In this document: positions 1-7,635 of the stretch, in pieces
How positions within the stretch are numbered: position 1 is the stretch's first letter
Layout: every line of letters starts with the position of its first letter
NCBI GenBank assembly: GCA_023267555.1
Contig: JAHFMZ010000005.1
Span: 1 to 37,511, forward strand
Source: a bacterium
Lineage (GTDB): Bacteria; Patescibacteriota; Minisyncoccia; Phycocordibacterales; UBA5272
Direction: 5' to 3'
DNA length: 37,511 nt
Position numbers and translations under genes: made by a program
Notes under the pieces: generated by a model
What the model saw: the letters and a program-made list of their open reading frames with translations, nothing else
Databases searched by the model: none
What the model was told of the DNA's origin: nothing

Positions 1-93
1 GATTGTACTGACGGACTTTATCATCAAAATAATATAGCTAGTGGGGATGCTGTAAAAGCTGTTGAAGATATTTACTTACACCTACACGCCTAG
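1..93 (+). CDS. C-terminal fragment of an unidentified protein (5' end outside window)
   Basis: Frame 1 open from base 1 to TAG at 91-93 (DCTDGLYHQNNIASGDAVKAVEDIYLHLHA*); ends convergently with the next minus-strand gene. Confidence 0.45.
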   Translation, partial: DCTDGLYHQNNIASGDAVKAVEDIYLHLHA

Positions 94-623
94 ACCAACC
101 TCGCTACAGCAGTAATAATAATAAAAGATCCAATAACATCAATCGTATAAGTAAGCACCACAAATTCCCAAAACTTTATCTTTGATATACCCATAAAAGT
201 CAAACCTATTTCATCTGGGAATGGAGAAGCGACAATCATCGCACCAAAAATTGCGAGCAAAATTTTTGTAACCTTTGCCTTTGTTGCTTTCTCCAACAAT
301 GCTTGTGCGTGATGTCCCAATTCGTGTAGCAAAACATCTTTGATAAAACGAAAAATTAATAAATCAGCCAGCAATCCACCAAAAGCAGCCAAAAGAGCGA
401 GGAAAATAAGTTGCCCCACCCCGACTGTAATCTTTGAAAACATAAGCACTGCTAGTCCAGCCGTAAATGAAAACGAATAAAGCATACCAGTTATAAAGGT
501 ATATAATACTTTATTTGTTTGAGACGCTGTCTCAACTAAATTAGAAAAAATAGTTAATCTACCAATAGCAAAAGCTGCTATGAATGTTAAAACCAAAATA
601 ATAGTATATTTATACCTACGCAT
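90..623 (-). CDS. Polytopic membrane protein, VTT/DedA-like small integral membrane protein
   Basis: Hydrophobic ORF with PFPDEIGL motif; start moved to MRRYKY (623) because upstream codons lie in a tRNA-trailer hairpin and a -10 box (TATACT) sits 6 nt before this ATG. Confidence 0.6.
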   Translation of the reverse strand: MRRYKYTIILVLTFIAAFAIGRLTIFSNLVETASQTNKVLYTFITGMLYSFSFTAGLAVLMFSKITVGVGQLIFLALLAAFGGLLADLLIFRFIKDVLLHELGHHAQALLEKATKAKVTKILLAIFGAMIVASPFPDEIGLTFMGISKIKFWEFVVLTYTIDVIGSFIIITAVARLV

Positions 624-645
624 CAAATAAGTATACAACAATCTA

Positions 646-810
646 TGCGGAAATGGTTGGATTTGGTCACGAGGTCTAGTTTTGTGAGTACTCAAAACAG
701 AAGACCTCGCGACCCCTATTCAAATCAACACAAAAGCAAAGCAGTTTGCTTTCTCATTTCTCACAAAATATATTCGCAAGCTCATTATTTTGCGGAAATG
801 GTTGGATTTG
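646..810 (-). repeat. tRNA-Ser trailer cassette: three hairpins and a 20-bp direct copy of the tRNA 3' end
   Basis: TGCGGAAATGGTTGGATTTG occurs at 646-665 and 791-810; hairpins 755-800, 733-752 and 657-728 (see findings). Confidence 0.75.
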
Positions 811-879
811 AACCAACGGACGGATTGCTCCGTCGCTTGTTTTCGAAACAAGTGCCTTAAACCACTCAGCCACATTTCC
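793..879 (-). tRNA. tRNA-Ser(CGA), no encoded CCA
   Basis: Cloverleaf GGAAATG...CATTTCC; anticodon loop in CTTGTTTCGAAAACAAG; long variable arm; discriminator G followed by CAA. Confidence 0.93.
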
Positions 880-935
880 TTGTAAAGGCGATTATAGCAC
901 AATTAAATTATCCACACATAACATAGCGTATATGC

Positions 936-941
936 TATAAT
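936..941 (+). promoter_or_regulatory. Extended -10 (TGCTATAAT), 6 nt upstream of the murA-like ATG; leaderless candidate
   Basis: TG-C-TATAAT-TATAAA-ATG. Confidence 0.65.
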
Positions 942-947
942 TATAAA

Positions 948-2465
948 ATGAAACAACAAGAAGAAATGACTAAAGTCGCAAACTTTATCAAGAAAACCCG
1001 CGAAGAACGTGGCCTCACTCAAGGAGATTTCGCCAAAGCTTTGAAAACAACTCAAAGCGCCGTAGCACGTATCGAGTCTGGCAAACAAAATGTAACTGTC
1101 GACCAACTTTCAAAAATAAGCGAGGCCTTGGGTCGACCAATTCTTTCTCTCACAAATACTTTAGATTTCAAAATAGAAGGTGGGCACAAATTATCTGGCA
1201 AAATAGAAACCAACACCTCAAAAAACGGCGCTGTAAATATAATGGTCGCCGCAATTATCAATCAAGGTACGACAACTCTTCGTAATATTCCTCATATTGA
1301 AGAAGTAAAACGTTATAAAGAACTTCTAGAAAGTCTCGGTGTCAAAATTCGTTGGACTCACAATGATACTGCTCTTGAAATCACTCCACCGAAAAAATTA
1401 ACCTTTTCAAAAATAAACAAAGAAGTTGCAGAAAAAATTCGCTCTTTCACTTTTGCTGGAGCCTTCATTCATTTTAGTAACAAATTTTCTCTCCCCCACT
1501 CTGGTGGTTGCAAAATGGGAGAACGCACTGTCGCATCACATAAATATGCCCTTGAACATATCGGTGTACATATAGAAACCAAAGAAAACTGCTATATTAT
1601 TTCCTATAAAAAATTAAAACCTGCCGAATTTATTTTATATGAATCATCAGACACCGGTGCCATCACCGCCCTCATCGCGGCTGCCAAAATAAATGGAAAA
1701 ACTGTCATCAAATGTGCCCCACCGAATTATCAAGTACAGGATGTATGTTTTTTGCTTGAAAAAATGGGAATAAAAATTGATGGCATAGGTACCAGCACTC
1801 TCACTGTGCACGGAAAAGAAATTATTAATGAAAATATTGAACATTACAACAGCGAAGACCCAATCGAAAGTATGTTCTTCCTTTCAGCTGCGATTGTCAC
1901 ACACTCTCGTCTCACTATCACCAGATGTCCGATTGATTTTCTAGAATTAGAATTAGAAAAATTAAAACATATGGGATTAAAATTTACCAAAAGTAAAATC
2001 TATCTCTCCAATAATTTACGTACCAAACTTGTAGACATCACCATACAACCATCCAAACTCGTCGCACCTCACGACAAGATTCACACTCAACCATATCCAG
2101 GGATAAATAATGATAACCTTCCTTTTTTCGTGCCAATTTGTTGTTTCGCAGAAGGACAAACTCTCATTCACGATTGGACTTGGGAAAATCGCGCGATTTA
2201 TTTTACAGAATTAAACCGTCTTGGTGCTGATATTAAATTGCTTGATCCACATCGCGCGCTTGTAACAGGTGTGAAAAAATTACGTGGTACACAAATCGTC
2301 TCCCCTCCTGCGCTTCGTCCAACAGCGATTATTTTGATTGCGATGCTCGCAGCCGAAGGCACATCAATGCTTCGAAATGTGTATTCTATAAAGCGTGGTT
2401 ATGCGGATATAGCGGAGAGATTAAATTCGATTGGAGCGAAGATAACTGTGTTGCGGGGGGTTTAG
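948..2465 (+). CDS. murA: N-terminal XRE-type HTH domain fused to MurA-like UDP-N-acetylglucosamine 1-carboxyvinyltransferase
   Basis: HTH: FIKKTREERGLTQGDFAKALKTTQSAVARIESGKQNVTVDQLSKI. MurA motifs: SKNGAVN, GGCKMGERTV (catalytic Cys), ENRA, ALRPTA, IKRGYADI. Confidence 0.9.
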   Translation: MKQQEEMTKVANFIKKTREERGLTQGDFAKALKTTQSAVARIESGKQNVTVDQLSKISEALGRPILSLTNTLDFKIEGGHKLSGKIETNTSKNGAVNIMVAAIINQGTTTLRNIPHIEEVKRYKELLESLGVKIRWTHNDTALEITPPKKLTFSKINKEVAEKIRSFTFAGAFIHFSNKFSLPHSGGCKMGERTVASHKYALEHIGVHIETKENCYIISYKKLKPAEFILYESSDTGAITALIAAAKINGKTVIKCAPPNYQVQDVCFLLEKMGIKIDGIGTSTLTVHGKEIINENIEHYNSEDPIESMFFLSAAIVTHSRLTITRCPIDFLELELEKLKHMGLKFTKSKIYLSNNLRTKLVDITIQPSKLVAPHDKIHTQPYPGINNDNLPFFVPICCFAEGQTLIHDWTWENRAIYFTELNRLGADIKLLDPHRALVTGVKKLRGTQIVSPPALRPTAIILIAMLAAEGTSMLRNVYSIKRGYADIAERLNSIGAKITVLRGV

Positions 2466-2474
2466 GATCTAAAA

Positions 2475-2765
2475 TTATAAATATAGCTTTTGGTATTTCT
2501 TCATTGCATCTTCTATAAGACTAAGTCCTTTTCCCTTTTTAGTTACACTATAAAGATTATCTTTTGTCTTTTTAACCATACCTTCTTCTATAAGTTTGTT
2601 TAACTTCAGAGTAAGCGTGCGCGTGGAAATACCTTCTAGCGTTCTCTCTAATTCACAAAAGCGTCTTGGGCCTTCAATTAAGAAATGCATAATTAACATT
2701 GTCCAAGTATCAGAAAGAAGTTTGGCAACTTTGGTTACTGGGCAAATAATATCTTTTGCTGACAT
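2475..2765 (-). CDS. HxlR-family winged-helix transcriptional regulator
   Basis: CPVTKVAKLLSDTWTMLIMHFLIEGPRRFCELERTLEGISTRTLTLKLNKLIEEGMV. Confidence 0.88.
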   Translation of the reverse strand: MSAKDIICPVTKVAKLLSDTWTMLIMHFLIEGPRRFCELERTLEGISTRTLTLKLNKLIEEGMVKKTKDNLYSVTKKGKGLSLIEDAMKKYQKLYL

Positions 2766-2789
2766 ATATATATTATACCACTATAAATG

Positions 2790-2803
2790 TACTTTACAAA
2801 GTA
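2790..2803. promoter_or_regulatory. Palindrome TACTTTACAAAGTA; candidate operator between divergent hxlR-like and LUD genes
   Basis: Perfect dyad between the two -10 boxes (2772-2777 minus, 2816-2821 plus). Confidence 0.5.
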
Positions 2804-2851
2804 AAGCATATTAGTTATACTAAAATAATTACAAATGTTAAAAAAATAAAT

Positions 2852-3469
2852 ATGGACTTTAAAACGATTGCAACCCAAGAATCTATAAATGAAACTTTTA
2901 AAAATCTAAAAAAGAATAACTTTGAACCAATTCAAGTGAACACAAAGGAGGAAGCTCTTTTGAAAATAAAAGAACTAATCCCCGCTGGAGCTTCTGTTAT
3001 GAATGGTGCGTCTGAAACATTAAGTGAAATAGGGTATATTGACCTTCTAAAAAGTGGTGACCACCAGTGGAACAATCTCCACAATGCAATTCTTGCCGAA
3101 AGCGATCCCGCAAAGCAGACACAACTCCGCCACAACGCAATCAATTCAGATTTTTATCTTGGAAGTGTGCACGCTCTGACTGAAACCGGAGAAATTGTAT
3201 TTGCTTCAAATAGTGGAAGCCAGTTACCTCACCTTGCATTCACTTCACAAAATATAGTGCTCGTAGCTGGTGCTCAGAAAATAACACCAACAATAGACGA
3301 AGCTTTCGCACGAATAGAGAAATATATAATCCCGCTTGAAGATGTACGTATGAAGAAAGTTTATGGATTTGGAACCCAGCATTCAAAAACTCTCATTCTC
3401 CGCAAAGAAAATTCAGCGATGGGTCGTAAAGTATACGTAATCGTAGTAAATGAATCTTTAGGGTTTTAA
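2852..3469 (+). CDS. LUD-domain (LutC/YkgG-like) protein
   Basis: MDFKTIATQESINETFKNLKKNNFEPIQV...GASVMNGASETLSEIG...GSVHALTETGEIVFASNSGSQLPHLAF; start set at MDFKT. Confidence 0.82.
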   Translation: MDFKTIATQESINETFKNLKKNNFEPIQVNTKEEALLKIKELIPAGASVMNGASETLSEIGYIDLLKSGDHQWNNLHNAILAESDPAKQTQLRHNAINSDFYLGSVHALTETGEIVFASNSGSQLPHLAFTSQNIVLVAGAQKITPTIDEAFARIEKYIIPLEDVRMKKVYGFGTQHSKTLILRKENSAMGRKVYVIVVNESLGF

Positions 3470-3472
3470 AAA

Positions 3473-3651
3473 CCACGGAGAGTCGGTCACAAAACTAATT
3501 CCTCACTTTGTTCGTCATAATTAGTTTCGCGACCCCTATTCGACTCTCCGACGAAAGCCAAGCAGTTGGCTTTCTTGGGGTCACAGAACAAAAATGGCTC
3601 AAACAATTTTGCTTGAGCTCATTTTTGTACCTGTGACCCCACGGAGAGTCG
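3473..3651 (-). repeat. tRNA-Glu trailer cassette: three hairpins and a 13-bp direct copy of the tRNA 3' region
   Basis: CCACGGAGAGTCG at 3473-3485 and 3639-3651; hairpins 3576-3641, 3553-3574 and 3477-3549. Confidence 0.75.
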
Positions 3652-3705
3652 AACTCCGCTTACCGGCATGAAAAGCCGATGTCCTAACCGATAGACGATG
3701 GGGCC
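3634..3705 (-). tRNA. tRNA-Glu(TTC), no encoded CCA
   Basis: GGCCCCATCGTCTATCGGTTAGGACATCGGCTTTTCATGCCGGTAAGCGGAGTTCGACTCTCCGTGGGGTCA. Confidence 0.95.
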
Positions 3706-3778
3706 AATTAGTTAAATACTATAACACATTTCTACACTTTTTCAAAATTAAAGAAAGTAATATATAATCTATTTGTAA

Positions 3779-3854
3779 GGGCGGTTAGCTCAGTTGGTAG
3801 AGCGCCACATTGACGTTGTGGATGTCAGAGGTTCGAATCCTCTATCGCCCACCA
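3779..3854 (+). tRNA. tRNA-Val(GAC), CCA encoded
   Basis: GGGCGGTTAGCTCAGTTGGTAGAGCGCCACATTGACGTTGTGGATGTCAGAGGTTCGAATCCTCTATCGCCCACCA. Confidence 0.95.
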
Positions 3855-4053
3855 AAAAATAAACGTAGTGAAATTTTTGTGGACGATAAGAAAGACACCT
3901 GCGTGTCTTTCGCGAGGATTCGAAGGGCCGCAGCGATGTTTTGCTAGCAAGCAAAACCGCGAGGGGCGGGCTGCGAAAAATTTTTGTGACGACAAAAATT
4001 TATTTGTAGCCGAATCTCCTGTAATTTTTGTGACCGACTCCTCTATCCCTACC
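3834..4053 (+). repeat. tRNA-Val trailer cassette (longer, more degenerate copy)
   Basis: Hairpins 3844-3887 and 3890-3911 (GAAAGACAC-CTGC-GTGTCTTTC); GAGGATTCG at 3914-3922; degenerate tRNA-3' copy CGACTCCTCTATCCCTACC at 4035-4053. Confidence 0.62.
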
Positions 4054-4064
4054 GACACCAAAAC

Positions 4065-4088
4065 AAAAACCAGCCCTTCCAAGCTGGT
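4065..4088 (-). terminator. Rho-independent terminator of the ParB-like gene
   Basis: Minus strand ACCAGC-TTGGAAGG-GCTGGT followed by TTTTTG. Confidence 0.75.
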
Positions 4089-4122
4089 TCCATAAAAAAT
4101 TTTTACATAAATCAAAAGAACA

Positions 4123-5094
4123 TTATTTTTTCTTCGCAATAAATGCTTTCAGTGCATCAATTCTGATCTGCAAAAATTCAACAACTTGTTTGGCTTGTGA
4201 CAATAAAGCCGGAGCTCTATCACCCAAACCATACGAGAGACAATCCATCTCGAACTTTGCAAACTCTTCTTCGGTCAAATTGCCAGATACTTGATTGGTG
4301 GCAGCAGTCAACTTCTTGAAGAAATTAAAGTACTCATCTCGGCGTTCACTAGGCCTTGAACGAACGTGTTTGCCACTGGCTATTCTGTAACGACGAGAAA
4401 CAATACTGATTGCTCTCTGCAACATAGCAGGAGAGCCCCCATTATTCATCTTGATAGCCTCTTCCAAAACAATCTTCTGTTCATTTTGCGCATTTCTGGC
4501 AAGTTCCACTCCCATTAAAAATGTCAGACCACTCCCTTTTTGGTCTATCAACTTCAATAAGTCTGGATGCAGATTGGTTAATGTCTTGTAAGGATTAGCC
4601 CATTGCTCAGACTTGCCATTTGTTTCTGCAAACATATCAACACTTCTGCCAATGAATCCTTTTGGATTTATTTTCTCCTGATGTTGTAAAAGAAGAGACA
4701 TCACTCTAACCAATTCAAAATGTTTGTGACCTCTCCGACACATATTTTCGGCAGATTGCCTAAGTACGCGTAACGGATCAAGCTGGCCGTCATACTCTTC
4801 TTTGAGGACTGTACAAAGAATCATTTTGGCACCGTTTTTCTTGCAAGCCCTCCACCTGGATTCACCAAAAAAAATATAATAAAAACCAGGTCTTCCTTTG
4901 GCTGGATTAACGAGGATGGCTTGCTCTTGGCCTATTTTGGCAATGGAAACACTTAACTCAGTGATGGCCTCTTCTTCAAAATCTATCCTTGATTGATGTT
5001 TATCGGGCAAGACCTTGTCCATCGCCAACAGAAGAGTGACTGGAGCTTCACTCTCTTCTTGAACAAATGCTACTTTCTTAGCCAATTTAGCCAT
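4123..5094 (-). CDS. ParB/RepB/Spo0J-type nuclease-domain protein
   Basis: RIDFEEEAITELSVSIAKIGQEQAILVNP...YYIFFGESRWRACKKNGAKMILCTV...RQSAENMCRRG; SD-like GGGAG upstream of ATG. Confidence 0.78.
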   Translation of the reverse strand: MAKLAKKVAFVQEESEAPVTLLLAMDKVLPDKHQSRIDFEEEAITELSVSIAKIGQEQAILVNPAKGRPGFYYIFFGESRWRACKKNGAKMILCTVLKEEYDGQLDPLRVLRQSAENMCRRGHKHFELVRVMSLLLQHQEKINPKGFIGRSVDMFAETNGKSEQWANPYKTLTNLHPDLLKLIDQKGSGLTFLMGVELARNAQNEQKIVLEEAIKMNNGGSPAMLQRAISIVSRRYRIASGKHVRSRPSERRDEYFNFFKKLTAATNQVSGNLTEEEFAKFEMDCLSYGLGDRAPALLSQAKQVVEFLQIRIDALKAFIAKKK

Positions 5095-5180
5095 TTATCT
5101 TCTCCCTATTTTTGTCAATTTAATACCCGAAACAGCTGGGCTTCAAGGAGTAATCTACCATAAATAATAAGCAAAACAAA

Positions 5181-5204
5181 AGGGCTGCGACTGCTCGCAC
5201 CCCT
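5181..5204 (-). terminator. Terminator downstream of flhC
   Basis: Minus strand AGGGGTGCGA-GCAG-TCGCAGCCCTTTTG. Confidence 0.7.
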
Positions 5205-5221
5205 TCAGATGAATCTGACTA

Positions 5222-5767
5222 TTATTGTTGGACTTTGGTTTTCCCAGCCCTAGCTGGCATATTACACAGCCCACACACAAAGTTTTTATGGAATCCCAAG
5301 GAATCATCAGCTCGGGTAACAAAATTTCCCTGACACTCGTTACATCTTGTCATTCTTAACATCGGATGATTGTATTTCATCATCTTCAACATCATCCAAG
5401 CCCTAGTGATGGAAAAGAAAGGATGATTTTTGTCATAGTTACAATGACGAGAAACCTCCTCCAAATACATCTCATAGGACTTAATCAAAAGTTCAAGAGG
5501 AGACAGCTCAGTGTATTTACTGAAAATTTGATAATACCCCATAAAGAGTGATGAATGAATATTCGGTTGCCACGTCGAATACCAATCTTCCGAAAATGGC
5601 AACATCCCCTTTGGTGGAGATTCTCCCAACACCTCTTTATACAACTGAATCAAAATTTCCCGCGAAAGATTAAACTCTTCTTCAAGCACTTGCAAACGAG
5701 CTCGAAGTTGTATCAATCTAATAGCCATAGCCGTTTCAAAAGCTTGTTGAGAAGGAGTGTTAAACAT
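5222..5767 (-). CDS. flhC: FlhC-family transcriptional activator
   Basis: [53 protein letters not shown] closely resembles E. coli FlhC [53 protein letters not shown]; C-terminal CNEC...CGLC matches the FlhC zinc site. Confidence 0.9.
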   Translation of the reverse strand: [181 protein letters not shown]

Positions 5768-6080
5768 CTTCAGTCTCCTTCAACTTTATCAAGGCCGCCA
5801 TATTAATGATTGCGTTGTGTATGCCTTCATATTCCGTACCTTTTCGTCTGTCTTTCAAAGCGCTCACCAAGCCACTTTGATCAATCCTAAACAAAAAAGT
5901 TGGAGCTCTTGAAATTTCAAAAATCTCGGCTACATTCATCAGAGAAAGTTCTTCGGCAATTGTCTGACTGACACCAAAACGAATCATCGCTTGTGCAATT
6001 TCCTCTTTGGCAACTTGAGCGATGGTTTGCAAAATATACAAATTAAGCGCCACCACCAAATCTCTTGATTCTTGAATCAT
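5760..6080 (-). CDS. flhD: FlhD-family transcriptional regulator subunit
   Basis: LNLYILQTIAQVAKEEIAQAMIRFGVSQTIAEELSLMNVAEIFEISRAPTFLFRID resembles E. coli FlhD; stop overlaps flhC start; strong SD AAGGAGG before MIQESRD. Confidence 0.83.
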   Translation of the reverse strand: MIQESRDLVVALNLYILQTIAQVAKEEIAQAMIRFGVSQTIAEELSLMNVAEIFEISRAPTFLFRIDQSGLVSALKDRRKGTEYEGIHNAIINMAALIKLKETEDV

Positions 6081-6197
6081 TATTATTCCCTCCTTAAGAT
6101 TGACCAGGCTGTCCTTTGTTTGATGTACACAATCACAAAGAACAAAGCAATTTACTGCTTTGGATACTAACAATTTACACCCATTAAATCAAGTAAA

Positions 6198-6599
6198 CTA
6201 ACCAAACTTCACCACAAAACTATACATACCCATCGCACAAACCCCTTGAATAACATCCCCTGCTTTTAATGTTCCAACATCAATAATTGTCTCACCATTT
6301 GGTGGTAACATTTGTCTATAACCGATAGAACGAATAGCAAGTGCGGCCGAACAATCATAAGTACCATTTGTTTTCATAACAAGTTTAGTTGGTATGCCAG
6401 CCTTTGCGATTGATGTTCGTGGAGTATATCCACCACGCGCAGTGATATTCACATATTGAACACCATCTTTTATTTCATTATTATTTTCAGAAACAACAAT
6501 CTGATTTCCATTTGTATTTGATGACGAACCACCGAGAACAAAATATCCCGTACCGACGATAATAATAACTGCAAGAATGATTGAAATATTTTTACTCAT
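6198..6599 (-). CDS. Membrane-anchored cupredoxin-like protein
   Basis: N-terminal TM; C-terminal cupredoxin-like segment with Cys/Met (YDCSAALAIRSIGY...VCAMGMYSFVVKFG). Confidence 0.65.
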   Translation of the reverse strand: MSKNISIILAVIIIVGTGYFVLGGSSSNTNGNQIVVSENNNEIKDGVQYVNITARGGYTPRTSIAKAGIPTKLVMKTNGTYDCSAALAIRSIGYRQMLPPNGETIIDVGTLKAGDVIQGVCAMGMYSFVVKFG

Positions 6600-6602
6600 A
6601 AA

Positions 6603-7616
6603 TTAAATACTAAATAGTGGATTTATAATACCAATTCCCGCGAGTCCTGCAAGCAAAGCAAATATACCTAGTCCAATAACTATAACTCCTGCAGATTTAA
6701 AGAATAGTGGTGCATATTTGGAATGAGCGAATGATGCCGATCCAAATGAAATAAGAGCGAGCATTGGAAATGTTCCGAGCGCAAAAGAAAACATAATTAA
6801 CATACCGCTCATAAATGAACCACTAGAAAGTGCCGCCACTTGCATCGACTGTGTGAACCCGCAAGGCAAGAAAAAAGTTCCTAAACCGATAATAATTGGA
6901 GCAAAAGTTTGATGTTCTACTTTTCTAAAAAAAGAAAATATTCCACTTGGTAAAGTAAGTTTTCCTTTTTTGAAAATGCCAACCAAATTTAATCCAAGCA
7001 TAATCATCACCAGTGCCGCAACAAGTCCAAGTATCGAAGAAAAAATAAAATTAATTCCAATTGCTTGACCGAGCAATCCCAACGCTCCACCGAGTAATGC
7101 AAAACCAATCAATCTTCCAGCGTGGAAAAGCACGAGTGGCTTTTTGTTTTTACTATCATCCTTTGTAATCTCGGCAGAAAGTGAAAGCACAAGTCCACCA
7201 ACAATAGCGAGGCAACTTGAAAGTGAAGCTATAACACCCACAATAAAACTAGTGGTTGGTGTCGCCACTCCCCCAATACCAAAATTAAGAACGCCCGATT
7301 TTTGCAAAACAAAAAACAAAGTCAAAAATACCAAACCAATAGGTAACGCTTTCCAAATAACATCATCCACTTTTTTCTCTAAAATTATTTTCTCAAATGA
7401 AATTGTATATCTATGTGGCGCAACAATAGGAGACAAAAAAGTAGCAATCTCTTCTCTGCTTTTTCCCGTATCAGAAAATAAATCTACTGTATGATTTTTG
7501 AAATTAACTTTTACATTTTTAATACCGTCTTGTTTGTTGAGTAAATCCTCAATAAAAATTGCACACGAAGCACAACGCATATCGTTTATATATAAAGTAT
7601 GATAATTCGTTTTCAT
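6603..7616 (-). CDS. Heavy-metal-associated (HMA) domain fused to a SafE/TauE-like membrane transporter
   Basis: MRCASCAIFIEDLL (CxxC HMA motif) followed by a polytopic domain with FFLPCGFTQSMQ. Confidence 0.82.
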   Translation of the reverse strand: MKTNYHTLYINDMRCASCAIFIEDLLNKQDGIKNVKVNFKNHTVDLFSDTGKSREEIATFLSPIVAPHRYTISFEKIILEKKVDDVIWKALPIGLVFLTLFFVLQKSGVLNFGIGGVATPTTSFIVGVIASLSSCLAIVGGLVLSLSAEITKDDSKNKKPLVLFHAGRLIGFALLGGALGLLGQAIGINFIFSSILGLVAALVMIMLGLNLVGIFKKGKLTLPSGIFSFFRKVEHQTFAPIIIGLGTFFLPCGFTQSMQVAALSSGSFMSGMLIMFSFALGTFPMLALISFGSASFAHSKYAPLFFKSAGVIVIGLGIFALLAGLAGIGIINPLFSI

Positions 7617-7635
7617 AAAGTTATATTATATCACT

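Noticed and set aside
645-902. ORFs 645-860 (+) and 720-902 (-)
   Set aside because: They lie across tRNA-Ser and its trailer hairpins; protein ends such as EMVGFEPTDGLLRRLF are typical tRNA-derived artefacts.
3825-4139. ORFs 3825-4139 (-) and 3868-4095 (+)
   Set aside because: They overlap tRNA-Val, its trailer cassette and a terminator; WWAIEDSNL is a translated tRNA 3' end.
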